Assembly: GCA_029204225.1 (NCBI GenBank)
Contig: CM055097.1
Span: 51,496,195 to 51,560,194, forward strand
Direction of reading: 5' to 3'
DNA: 64,000 nucleotides
DNA from: Diphasiastrum complanatum
Taxonomy: Eukaryota > Streptophyta > Lycopodiopsida > Lycopodiales > Lycopodiaceae
Below, in pieces: positions 44,230 through 55,303 of the stretch (its first letter is position 1; each line of letters opens with the position of its first letter). Made by a program: the position numbers and the translations under genes. The notes under the pieces are model-generated. The model saw only the letters and a list, made by a program, of their open reading frames with translations. It was not told where the DNA came from and made no database searches.

Positions 44230-45590
44230 TCCCTCAATGATAAGATTACATTATTCTATTTCTAATAGAGTACGAAACCTCTCAAATTTACATCTACCTA
44301 ATGAATTAGTAAAAATATTTGCCATTTGATCTTCAGATTTACAAAAAACAAGATCAATGGCTCCATCAAGAATTTTCTCTCAAAAAAATGGTAGTGTATT
44401 TCGATGTGCTTGGTTCAAGCATGTAGAACTGGATTTTTGGCAAGGTGAATGCAACTTTGATTATCACAAGATATAGTAGTCGCATCCACCTGTGGTTGAC
44501 CTAAATCCACAAGCAATCTTCGTAACCATACCGCTTCTTGTGTAGCATTGCTGAGTGTTCGATATTCAGCTTCCGTCGATGATTAGGCTACTGTAGGTTG
44601 CTTTCTGCTACTCCATGAAATTGCAGTTGTACCATAACTGAATGTATGACCACTGGCAGATATTTTGTCATGAATATTACCTGCCCAATCGGCATCTATA
44701 TAACCTACCAACATTGGCGCTTTAGGCTGATCATACTTCAAACCAAAATTCAATGTCCCTCGAATGTATCTGAGAATACGTTTAGCAGACTTCCAATGTG
44801 CTTGAATTGACTAACAACACCAACAACATAAGAAATATCAGGTCGTGTGTGTCTCAAATAAATCAAGCTACCCACCAGCTGTCTATACAAATAAGCATCC
44901 ACTTTCTCAGATTCATCATATGTAGTAAGCTTCATGTTGACATCCATAGGTGTACTCAAAGGCTTACAATCCTGCATATTGAACTTATAGAGCAAATCTC
45001 GTGCATATTTGCTTTGTGTAAGAAAGACCATGTCTTCCTTTTGCCATACTTCAATGCCAAGACAATAGTGCATCAATCCTAGATTACTCATGTCAAAAGC
45101 ATTGCAAAGATCTGATTTTATTTCATCAATTAAGCTCTCATTACTTCTGTAATCATCAAATCATCCACGTACAACACAATGAACACTATATCTGAGTATT
45201 TTCTTAGAATGTAAAGATTAGGATCAGCATCACTCTTTACCATTCCCCTTCGCTTGAAGTGTTCATCAATGCAAGAGTACCACGCCCGTGGTGCTTGCTT
45301 CAATCCATAAATGGCTTTGTTGAGCTTACAAACGAGATGCTCTCTCCCTGTCTCAACAAATCCTTGAGGTTGTACTAAGTACACCTCTTCATCCAGCACT
45401 CCATGAAGAAGAGCAGATTTAACGTCCATTTGCTGGATCTTCCAACCGTAGAAAACAGAAACAGCAATGATAGAACGTATAGTTACCATCTTAGCTACGG
45501 GTGCGAAGGTTTTCTCAAAATCGATACCTTCTTGCTACTCAAATCCTCTCGCAACCAACCGTGTTTTGTACTTGTTGAGTTGCCCATCAG
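44230..45590 (-). pseudogene. Copia B RT and RNase H
   Basis: RT: MDVKSALLHGVLDEEVYLVQ, KAIYGLKQAPRAWYS, VLYVDDLMIT (catalytic VDD), GLMHYCLGIEVWQKED, LVGSLIYLRHTRPDISYVV. RNase H: VGYIDADWAGNIHDK, then stop-SSTEAEYRTLSNATQEA, CDNQSCIHLAKNP, HARTKHIEIHYHF. Frameshifts near 45130 and 44800, and TAA for Gln before SSTEAEY. Confidence 0.9.
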
Positions 45591-45591
45591 C

Positions 45592-47215
45592 TCAATATTT
45601 GATCTTGTATATCCATTTGCAAGTGATAGGTGCCTTACCATCAGGTAGCTCAACCAAGTTCCATGTCCTATTTTTTGTTATAGCTTCCATTTTTGTTTCC
45701 ATAGCTTCACGCCACTCCTTGTGCTCCTTTGCTTTATCAAAAGTTTTTGGTTCTTGAGCCTTGAGCACATAACCCACTAGGGCTAGATTCATCTCTAATC
45801 TTGCAGGAGGTTTTCGATTTCTACTTGATCTTCCAAGCTCTCCCTGCTCACTTGATTCGGGAGTATCTCTATTATTAGCATCACTTGTTACTGACAAGTA
45901 CCACTTAGGCACTCTCCTAGGAATCTCATTATTGACCCTGACTTTTTCCATTGGCTCTTCCTTGACTTGCACTTTAGCTTTATCATCAAAGGGATCAATT
46001 GTCAATTTTATCTGGTCATTTTGACCCATCTCATCAAAAGTAGCATCTTTGGAAATCACGATCTTTTGTGCATCTGTGTCATACATCATGTATGCCTTGG
46101 CTCTTTCATCATATCCAAAGAAAATACACTTTACAGCTTTTGCATCCAGCTTCTTTCGTTTTTCATCAGGTACATGAGCGTAAGCATTACAACCAAATAC
46201 TCGTAATTGAGAAACATTAGGTTTCTTTCCAGTAAAAGCTTCATAAGGTGTCTTTCCTTCCACGGACTTCGTAGGACACCGATTCAAGATATGAGTAGTT
46301 GTGTTGCATGCTTCTGTCCAAAAAGTATTTGGCAAACCTTTGCTCTTAAGCATTGCCCTAGCCATTTCCACAATGGATCTATTTTTTCGTTCTACAACTC
46401 CGTTCTATTTTGGTGAATAGGGTGTAGTAATTTGTCTCTTGATCCCCTGATCCTTGCAAAAGTTTATAAACTCTGTTGAAAAATACTCACCGCCACCATC
46501 TGATCTGAGGATCTTAATATAACAATCTATTTGTTTTTCGACTAGAGCCTTGAGCTCTCTAAACTTGGCAAAAGCATTAGATTTCTTGCTTATGAAATAA
46601 ATCCAGATATGTCTACTATAGTCATCAATGAATGTGATGAAATAGTAACAACCACTAATGGACCTAGTTTGTATTGGTCCACACAGATCACTATGAACAA
46701 GATCAAGAATGCCATTGGCTCTTCTTGCTTCATCTTTGGGAAATCTCTCTCTATATTGTTTTCCCAAAATGCAACCCTCACAAATTTTTCCTTCAAAAGA
46801 TATATCAGGCAATCCAACAACTAGATTACCTCTTTTAAGAATTTGCAAGCTTTGAGCACTGATATGACCAAACCTTTGATGCCAAAGATCACTCCAACTA
46901 TCAACAGTGCTTACCATAGCTTGAGTAAAAGATCTCGCATTCAATTTGTAGAGTCGATTTCCATTGACTTTAGTTCCTGTAGCAATTACTTTGTAGTGAT
47001 TCTTGATGTCTTTGACAAGACATTTGTCACTGTCAAATTCAACCTTGAGTTGTTGATCAGCCATCGTCCCAACAGATAGTAGATTGTTAGCTACATTGCT
47101 TATCTGCTTTATCTTTCCACTGGCTAACTTCACTGGTACTACTCCAACACCTTTAACAAATAACAATTTGCCATCAGCTTGTCCAACTTCATCACCATTG
47201 TTAGTTTCCTTGAGT
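45592..47215 (-). pseudogene. Copia B integrase
   Basis: WHQRFGHISAQSLQIL, CEGCILGKQY, LVHSDLCGPIQTRS (first Asp), FITFIDDYSRHIWIYF, ILRSDGGGEYFSTEF (second Asp), then a TAG at 46405 for Gln, NGVVERKNRSIVEMA (Glu), LRVFGCNAYAHVPDEKR and CIFFGYDERAKAY. Confidence 0.92.
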
Positions 47216-48033
47216 TATGAAAACCACTCTTTTCTTGAAGTCATGTGCTTGGATGCACCACTATCAATGTACCATGTATCCTTGGCTTCATCACTTGTCA
47301 TTAATGCTGTAATGAACAATTTTGAACTCTCACCAGTATCATCTTCATATTGATCATCATCGTATTGATGTTGATCAGTATAATTGTCTTCATAATAATA
47401 GTCATCAAATTGATGTTGATCAGCATAATTTCTCGCTTGCCATTTGTCTTTTCTTTGTTCCATCTCCTTTTGTTTCTTGAAGCATTCACGCTCCCAGTGG
47501 CCAGGTTTGTTGTAGTACCTACAATATCCAGGTTTATTTTGTCTTGAATAGTCGCGTCCTTGACCTCGGTCTTGATTCCAATTGCCTCGATTCGGACTAT
47601 CATTGACTTGCTCATGAAATTGTTGAAATGATCCCCGACTTGAGTTTCATCCTCTCGATTGACACCTTCAATGGCCAAATCTTCCACCTCGTCCTCTAAC
47701 TGCAAGAACTTGATCATAGCTCCTGTTACGATGATTCAAGTTCTCTAGACATTGCTCTTCTTGCAAAAGCAATCCACCTAGTTCTTCATAGGTTGGAAGA
47801 TTTTCTCTTGTGACTATACTCGTCACAAACATCTGATGTGACTCACTCAGACTATTCAATGTCAATTGCACGATCTCACGATCTTGTACTCGCTCTCCAA
47901 CTGCTGCTAATTGGTCACAGATCTCTTTGATCTTCAGTATGTAATCGGCAATAGTTGCACCATCATCCATCCGCAATGTATGCAACTTCGTCTTCAGAAA
48001 CAATATTCGAGATATATTTGTCGTTTCAAACAA
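47216..48033 (-). pseudogene. Copia B gag and protease
   Basis: Gag from 48033: FETTNISRILFLKTKLHTLR, DDGATIADYILKIKEICDQL. The zinc knuckle CRYYNKPGHWEREC has its second Cys changed to Tyr. Protease DTWYIDSGASKHMTSRKEW keeps DSG. Frames shift between gag (48033-47668) and knuckle. Confidence 0.88.
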
Positions 48034-50219
48034 TGCCTTCTAGTCCTAGGACTCCACAACAGAATGGAGTGGCCGAGAGGAAGAATAGAACCCTTTGTGA
48101 ATGTGCCAAGGCAATGAGACTACATGCTAATCTTGCTAAGTCTTTTTGGGGGGAAGCTTTAGCATGTGCTAACTATCTATGTAATAGATGGACAAGTGCT
48201 TCCTTGGATGGTAAAACTCCTCATGAGGTTCTTTATGGTAGAAGGCCGAGTGTCAAGCATTGTAGGATCTTTGGATGTACATGTTTTGTCAATATCACAC
48301 TTGATGATAGAACTAAAGAAGATCCTTCATCAAAGAAGGGTGTGTTTGTTGGCTATAGTGAAGTAAGCAAGGCTTACAAAGTGTACATTCCTTCTACAAA
48401 GAAAGTTGTCATAAGTAGGGATGTCATCCTTCATGAAGAGAATGTTTCCAATGTTGTTGATGTTGATGTTGATGTGCCTACTAATCATCATGATGTGCAA
48501 GATGTCTTGGATGAAGATGGAGATGCCACTCCAAAGCAAACTTCAAGGAAGACTCAAAGGCAAAGGGCTAAGCCATCAAGGCTAACCTATGATGAAAAAG
48601 GAAAGCAAGTGGTGGACAACTCTAACTTTGCTTTTCTTACCTCTTTTGATGAACCAACTTGTGTAGATGAAGCAATTCAAAAGAAGGAATGGATCCAAGC
48701 CATGGATCATGAGCATCAAGCACTCATCAAAAGCAACACATGGAGGTTGGTAAAGCTTCCAAAGGACAAGAAGGCAATTGGTTGTAAGTGGATCTTCAAG
48801 ATCAAGACAAATCAAGATGGATCAATCAACAAGTACAAGGCAAGGTTGGTGGCAAAGGGGTATGCTCAAGAATATGGTATTGACTATGATGAGACCTTTG
48901 CACCCGTGGCAAAGATGGTAACTATTCGAATCCTAATCTCTCTTGCAACTCTTTATGATTGGGATATGTGGCAAATGGATGTTACTAATGCCTTCTTGAA
49001 TGGTGATCTTGAAGAAGATATTTACATGGAGCAACCCGAGGGCTATGTTTCACATGATGAGCCTAATCATGTGTGCTATCTCCAAAAGAGTTTGTATGGG
49101 CTAAAGCAAGCACCAAGGAGTTGGTATGCTAAGCTCAATTCCTTCTTACTTTCTCAAAACTTTGTTATGAGTGAGTATGATCATTCTCTCTACTTTAGAT
49201 TGAATGAAAATGATATCACTTTACTTTTGATCTATGTTGATGACATTATCTTAAGTGGTGGTAACAATCTAGATATAGATGAAATCAAGATGGCACTCAA
49301 AAGAGAGTTTGAAATTCAAGATCTTGGTAAACTTCATTATATCTTAGGAATAGAGATTATTAGAACTTCTAAATCTACATTCATATGTCAAGAAAAGTAT
49401 GTTAACTCTATTCTAAAAAGGTTTCATATGGAAGATTGTAAAGTTGTTTCTACTCCTATGGAATCAAATGTAAAGCTAACTACAAGAAGTAATGAAAGAT
49501 CCTTCAAGGACATTACTCTCTATAGAAAGCTAATAGGATCTCTTATATGGTTAACCATCACAAGACCTGATCTAAGCTTTGTGGTTGGTAAACTAAGTCA
49601 ATTTATGCAAGATCCTAGTGAGGCTCATTGGAAGCTAGGAAAGAGAGTACTTAGATACATCTCGGGATCTAGAGATTTTGGCATCTTGTATGGAGGTACT
49701 ACACCTAACCTTTGTGGATTTTCAGATTCAGATTTTGCAGGTGATCAAATGGATAGGAAGTCAACAAGTGCCTTTGCAATCTATCTTGGAGATGGAGTGG
49801 TCTCATGGCTATCAAAGAAGCAACCAACTATCTCTCTATCTTCCACCGAAGCCGAGTACAAGGCATTAACAACATGCACCAAGGAGATTCTTTGGATCAA
49901 GAGGATGTTATTGGATCTTCACTTGCTGGAACCAGAGAAGACTCCAATCATACTTTGTGATAACCTTTCAGCCCAAAGTTTGGCAAGCAATCCTGTTTTT
50001 CATGCAAGGAACAAGCACATTGAGATTGCTCACCATTTTGTGAGAGATCAAGTCATTGCCAAAGAGGTGGAGCTTCAACATGTCTCTTCAAAGGAGTGTG
50101 TGGCTGATATCTTCACCAAACCATTGGGAAAGGACCTATATTTAATGCATAGATCTAATCTTGGAATGTGCTCAAAGACTATGTTGAAACTAGCATCCAA
50201 TGTTGAAGAGGGAGTGTGA
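47955..50219 (+). CDS. Copia C polyprotein: integrase end, RT, RNase H (intact frame)
   Basis: A 754-codon frame; only residues from about 27 on are copia, the first part being antisense of copia B gag, so its ATG is not the element's own start. Integrase: NGVAERKNRTLCECAKAM, IFGCTCFVNI. RT: AIGCKWIFKIKTNQDG, YDETFAPVAKMVTIRI, MDVTNAFLNGDLEED, SLYGLKQAPRSWYAKL, LLIYVDDIILSG (about residues 424-435). RNase H: FSDSDFAGDQMDRKST, LSSTEAEYKALTTC, CDNLSAQSLASNP, HARNKHIEIAHHF. No stops, so a young insertion. Confidence 0.93.
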   Translation: MHHHPSAMYATSSSETIFEIYLSFQTMPSSPRTPQQNGVAERKNRTLCECAKAMRLHANLAKSFWGEALACANYLCNRWTSASLDGKTPHEVLYGRRPSVKHCRIFGCTCFVNITLDDRTKEDPSSKKGVFVGYSEVSKAYKVYIPSTKKVVISRDVILHEENVSNVVDVDVDVPTNHHDVQDVLDEDGDATPKQTSRKTQRQRAKPSRLTYDEKGKQVVDNSNFAFLTSFDEPTCVDEAIQKKEWIQAMDHEHQALIKSNTWRLVKLPKDKKAIGCKWIFKIKTNQDGSINKYKARLVAKGYAQEYGIDYDETFAPVAKMVTIRILISLATLYDWDMWQMDVTNAFLNGDLEEDIYMEQPEGYVSHDEPNHVCYLQKSLYGLKQAPRSWYAKLNSFLLSQNFVMSEYDHSLYFRLNENDITLLLIYVDDIILSGGNNLDIDEIKMALKREFEIQDLGKLHYILGIEIIRTSKSTFICQEKYVNSILKRFHMEDCKVVSTPMESNVKLTTRSNERSFKDITLYRKLIGSLIWLTITRPDLSFVVGKLSQFMQDPSEAHWKLGKRVLRYISGSRDFGILYGGTTPNLCGFSDSDFAGDQMDRKSTSAFAIYLGDGVVSWLSKKQPTISLSSTEAEYKALTTCTKEILWIKRMLLDLHLLEPEKTPIILCDNLSAQSLASNPVFHARNKHIEIAHHFVRDQVIAKEVELQHVSSKECVADIFTKPLGKDLYLMHRSNLGMCSKTMLKLASNVEEGV

Positions 50220-50869
50220 AAATTGTCAACATTTCCTAGCTAGTTTGAGGCCTAAATTGGCTAAAATTGTAAATAGTTTTGGTTCTGGAGTTTCACACGT
50301 GTGAACCAGGCCACAATGTTTTTATTTACTGTATTTTTTCAGTATGATGAAGTGTCAAACTTCATACCCTTCAAAATGAGACCATTTTGATGTATTTTGG
50401 TCATATAAGCCATTTTTAGCTAATTTTCCTATATAGGGAATATCTAGGGTCAAGTACCTTCTAGAGAGAGGAGAGAGAGTCATCTTCCTCATCCATAAAT
50501 AGTAGGGAAGTCGTGGAGAACAGGTTGGAGAAACCTTTTGTATGCTTCATTGAGATCAATAGATCATTGTCATTGTTTCTTCCTCCATTGAGAGCATTGT
50601 TGTGTGTATTGTCTTCAAGCTATTGTGTATGATCTTAGGTGCTTTTCAAAAGTGGTAGGCTGATGTATTATGGACTGTATAATGCTATGTTGGGCCGCAC
50701 TTGATGTTTATGGAAGTTTCCATTTGTGATAAATGCTTTTTGATCAAGTTCTTTGCATTCTAGGTAGCATAGAATGTGTTGCCAATTCCTAGCTTATGTA
50801 GTTTGGAGTGCAAGCATTCAAGCCAATGATCTTGGAGTTTAGATCCACTTAGGATCTGTATTTTTCACA
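48034..50869 (+). mobile_element. Copia C, 5'-truncated, with 3' LTR
   Basis: Starts inside integrase (PRTPQQNGVAERKNRT) at the junction with copia B and runs uninterrupted to the polypurine tract GTTGAAGAGGGAG and a 655-bp LTR. It has been cut off from its gag, protease and 5' LTR. Confidence 0.93.
50215..50869 (+). repeat. Copia C 3' LTR
   Basis: Begins TGTGAAAA after the polypurine tract and ends TTTTTCACA. Holds TTTCACACGTGTGAA at about 50291 and CTATATAGGG further in. Confidence 0.9.
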
Positions 50870-52348
50870 ATAAATACTCTTCGCTGTCCAGCGATGGAAC
50901 CAATGATGAAGCATGCTCAATATTGTATCAATCTTTTGAAGATATGTTGTTTGCTATCCAGCGATGGACTTGCAATGGACTCTCTTAAGCTTGCTTTGGT
51001 CAGAATGACCATCGATGAAGCACTTCTTACTTTATAAACAATTGTATGTACTCAAACTCTTTAGCATTGATATGAAATGATGAAAGTTTGTTTTGATAAC
51101 TACAGTACACAATAAGCATTACTATCCTTCAAAGGATAGTATGAATGTTTAGTTGTTCTATAAGTAACGAAAGGTTACGTACATAGTCCAGAGATGAAGC
51201 TACTATACTATCACGCTATCATACAAATGTTACAACTCGGATACTGGCACGTTCTGATTATGATTAGTATATCTCATGCTTGAACCTGTCTGCTATCATA
51301 CTTTTGATTGTTAGATATTTCAAAGGGAATACTATTTTTTTTAAGCACTAACAGATAAAACTTGTGCTCTTTGTAGCATCGAATATTACTACTATCTTTG
51401 TTTTCCATTAGGTTCGATTTTGAATTATAAGGCTATAAGAGTCTGCACAGGTATGCACATAAAACCATTTGTTTTGAACTTATATAGGCAATGATTAGTA
51501 GGCTTTCCTTAACATGCTAAGTGCTGTTTTCACATTATCTGACAATAACATTATGAATGGTTCGAGTCTAAAGAAGACAAGGGCACTCAAAGGACTAACA
51601 TGGCATCCTCACAAGAAGTCACTTCTACGATCATCCAGGTATGAGTTCTCTGAACAATTTTCAGACTTTGCATAAACCACTTACGCTCAAAAGGGAAAGT
51701 GTCTCTTTCAAAATATATTCCATTCTCGGTGACTAATAATGATCCTAAATGCGGAAATAAGTTGGTTCTTACTTAGTTTAATTCTACCACTTCATAAATG
51801 ATGTAACTACATGACACCTACGTTGTCCTGAAACAAAGTTTCTCTTCAAATTATCTTGGACAACATGGATTTGCATAAGATATACAGTTCTTACAAAAGG
51901 ATTAAAATGGCACGGATCTGCCCTAATACCTTGTAAAAACTACAGAAACCTCACCAATAAGATATAACTTATCCAATACAAGCTCTTAAAAATCACGAGC
52001 TGGATATGGAGTTACGATAAATGTAAGTTTATTCGTAACTACACTATTCAACCATGGCTTTCACAAATTTAGTAATTCTATCAAATTATGGTGAGATACG
52101 ACTGGAAAGCATGGATATGCTCAGGAGTATGGACAATAGTGCGTGATGGTTTTTTAAAGTCACCAGGGTTAGCATAGCATGGACTTGCTCTAACACCTGC
52201 ACACGTGTCTGCACCATTTCTTTTAGCGATAAGCAATATATACGGTGAAAACTATTCATACTTATGCTTTAAACAAAATGAACTGATACGGACCAGTGCC
52301 CAGAAATTGATCAGCATGGCACTTGCCCTGATACGATAATGGTAGGGC
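50870..52348. other. Region before the Penelope-like RT
   Basis: No long frame. CCAGCGATGGA occurs twice 70 bp apart (about 50888, 50958). A 30-codon frame starts at 51552 (MNGSSLKKTRALKGLTW) and ends at a donor-like CATCCAG/GTATGA. A motif like GGCACGGATCTGCCCTAATA recurs at about 51910, 52176 and 52318. It may be 5' sequence of the element. Confidence 0.4.
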
Positions 52349-54209
52349 TTGGCCTATCGCAAAAAAACCTTCTTCATACGAGAGATAGAATGCCTTCTGA
52401 AACGACCAAGCTTTTCCACTCTCCATGATAAATACTTTCAAAACACAAGCAAAAGAATGGGCAATTTTAATTTCAACGATCCAAACTCCGTTGTATCTGG
52501 GTCAGGGACAGGAAAGAGAAGACACTTACCTACCAAGTGTCAAGAGTGATTGTTATTTTCCCTTTGATGTTTTTTGTGATTTTGACATAGAAAACTTACA
52601 TTCGTGTGAATGCTTATCTCTTAATAGATTCAAGAACTTTGTTGCTGAAAAATTTGGGCATGTTATTTCTATGGATGGCAATATTGTTAAAAGCCCGCTT
52701 TTACATAAATCTTTAGAAATTACCTTGAAAAAGAATAATGTTAATGAGGTGGCTTCTGAACTTTATGATGGATGGTTCACATTAATCAAACTCTTGCCTA
52801 CGCATGAACATTTGAATGAAGAAACAATAAGAGAGCATGTGACTTTTTGTAAAAACATTGCCATGGAAAATGTCAAAAAAAGAACTTGGCTGTACGGCAA
52901 TAAGGACACAACTGCAAAAATACAAACTGCTAAAAATGAAAGACAATGGCTAACAAATTTGCTCTACAGCAATGCCGTTGACAAGGCACAACACAATCCC
53001 AGTTTTATATGCAAATTCCTTGTACGGAAGCTTGCCCTGGATAGACTTAATAGCCCTGACTTCAGCCCCTTTCCTAATGATCAAGGAAACTCAGTTACGA
53101 AAACTATCACATATGTCATGGAAAAGCTAACTGGTTTTTTACCCAACATCTTCTTGGGGAACGACCCTTTGTCATATCTACTATGTACATACAAAGCCCA
53201 CAAGGAAGTTTTTAAATGGATTACCAATGCGCATGATTGTTGCTTTACTAGACTCGCAAAATTCCTAACAGGAGCTCTTGGTATGCTGTCACCATTCCTC
53301 AAGGAATGTGCAGGCCTTAAGACAAAAACATACAAGGGTATCGTAAATGTGGATACATGCTTATTTTGACAGCACGAGTCCTCGATTGATTTTTATCTCA
53401 ATCTACCATCAAAGATTACCAATGTATGGGTTGCGGATATTTCTAAATGCTATGAAAACATACCTTTAGACGACACTGATGGGTTGAAAACTATCATGAA
53501 TAAATCCATTACTTATGCTTTCAAACATTCTAATAAGATGCTTCTGAGTTTCAAGTGGAAATAGGAAAGGAAAGTCTTTTAGTAGTCATGGACTAATAAA
53601 AAGTCGGAAGGGTGGTACAATATCGATAAAAATCTCTTATGCTTGTGGAATGCCTTCCTAATAGACAACTGCATTGTCAGATTAGGAAACAAAACCTGGA
53701 GACAGATTCGTGGTTAACCGATGGGTTTTTCATGCTCATCTACATGGTGTAACTGGTATCTTGTGTTCTTTGAAGCTCAATTTATCAAGAGACTAGCCAA
53801 GTTAGGGCTCAGAAAAGATATGAATGATTTCTGTCACTCGTTTAGACATATTGATGACATTTGCTTTATTAGTAATCCCAATATTGATGCGTTTATGGAT
53901 AAGAATCAGATTAGAAAATCAGAAAACCCTCTTTGGATTCATCCTCTAGAATTTCTTGACATTGAAAAGAAGTCTTGTGAAGCAAACACCACCAATTTTC
54001 TGAACATTTCAATGACCTTTAATCCTAGCACCGGTGTTTATCAACTCTCAAATTTTGATAAAAGAAGAGACTTACCTTTTCAATACTTACAATATGTTGC
54101 CTTATACAGCAGGACAGACCACTACGACATCCACCACTATTTCGTCAACGCTACTGCAGAAATGATGCTCAATGAATTCGAGAAACTCGGGAAGAACCGG
54201 CAAAAATAG
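52349..54209 (+). pseudogene. Penelope-like element reverse transcriptase, degenerate
   Basis: Two long frames (52425-53369, 53721-54209) and a readable bridge form one RT-like protein. In order: SLEITLKKNNVNEVASELYD, LLCTYKAHKEVFKWITNAHD, FTRLAKFLTGALGMLSPFLK, VADISKCYENIPL (catalytic Asp), WYNIDKNLL, FLIDNCIVRLGNKTWRQ, PMGFSCSSTWCNWYLVFFEA, FRHIDDICFISNPN (catalytic DD), WIHPLEFLDIE and FDKRRDLPFQYLQYVALYS. This layout, with the PMG.SCS and F.HIDD motifs, fits Penelope-like elements. Stops at 53368, 53563, 53578-53583 and 53716 inactivate it. No GIY-YIG endonuclease follows. Family assignment from memory of motifs. Confidence 0.7.
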
Positions 54210-54569
54210 ATGGAAAAGTTGCAGTCACAATTTGATGAAAAGTTTGCAAAGACTTTTCCTACCAAGAAAAATGTCTGGTGTTCTATTTGTACATGAAATC
54301 ACATAGTGAACGAGTGTCCTCAATTGAAAAATTGAATGGAAATCAGTATATGCCATTTGTGTAATTTGCTTGATCATGAGACTGCTTTTTGCAACTTCAA
54401 TCCTCGGATAATTCAGCAACGGTATGCCCAGATGGGATATCGAGAACCACATTATGGAGGAAATTTGGCAGCTAGACCTCGACAATCTACTCTTGGATAC
54501 TCGGAACGATTAGCCTTACCTGCCCCACCAAAGCACCCCGCTCCTCCTGTCAATTTGATGGAACCATAA
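54210..54569 (+). pseudogene. Gypsy J gag double zinc knuckle
   Basis: Reads WCSICT-stop-NHIVNECPQLK then ICHLCNLLDHETAFC and NPRIIQQRYAQMGY, two knuckle-like C-X2-C-X4-H-X4-C units, followed by a Pro-rich tail. A stop at 54294 and a frame change separate the two. Confidence 0.75.
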
Positions 54570-55303
54570 CCTTACAGAAGTCCCGAGCAATGGAATGATG
54601 GTAATGATCAAGAAGGTGGATCTTCAGAACAATATGCTATTTATGCTACCGCACAACAACAAGCATCTAGAAACTGGACCAGAGCACCACTTGGAGCAAG
54701 ATTCACCTGGAAAACACAAATATAGCAATCCAAATGTAATTTTATCTAGGATGAACCTCTCTTCCCAACACCGCAAAAGCATTGGAATGTGTTTCTCAAC
54801 AAAAAGTTAATAGAAGGCTCATTTGCATCAATCAAGTGTGGCCCTCGTAGCAAAAACCACAAACATCCAACATGATCAGCAGCTTGCATGTGGAGAAAAT
54901 CACAGAGTTGCAGAATGTCCAAATAAATTTTTTTTTGTACCATTCTGTTGTGACTGTCTGTGATTATGGGCATTGCTATAAGGAGTGTCCAACAAAACTG
55001 AAGCCACCATTGGCTACAACTCTTGGATATTTGATAACAATCAAGCAAAGACCAGTAGCTTAGAATAAACCAAGTGTACCCTTGATGGTGGTCACCAGAG
55101 CACAAAAGTAGAAAGAACCAGTAGCAGATCCAGTACCTGCTGATTCTATACCATTAACAGATATACCAACAACATCTAGAGTCTATCCAAATCTTCATGT
55201 AGAAAAAAAAAAGATATTAGCATATGAGGCAATGGATTAACATCTGCAAGAAGAAGAGGAGCTTGAAGCTGCCAGAGCAATAGCCGAAGTTTGTTCTTCA
55301 CCA
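54570..55303 (+). other. Gypsy J spacer
   Basis: Broken frames; one short CDYGHCYKECP knuckle-like word near 54958-54990. Nothing else recognised. Confidence 0.4.

Larger units (their letters stand above)
44100..48033 (-). mobile_element. Copia B, 5'-truncated, inserted in copia A
   Basis: Minus-strand copia with gag, protease, integrase, RT, RNase H, polypurine tract ATTGAGGGAGAG and 3' LTR. Truncated in gag at about 48033, where copia C begins in the opposite direction. Primer-binding site and 5' LTR are missing. Confidence 0.9.

Noticed and set aside
47955-48032. First 26 codons of the 754-codon copia C frame as a true N-terminus
   Set aside because: This part is antisense of copia B gag across a rearrangement junction. 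The copia C protein is truncated there.
50870-52430. Hammerhead ribozyme, as found in Penelope-like elements
   Set aside because: I looked for CTGATGA...GAAA with a cleavable GTC in the right order and did not find it. Words such as CCAGCGATGGA repeat but do not form the core.
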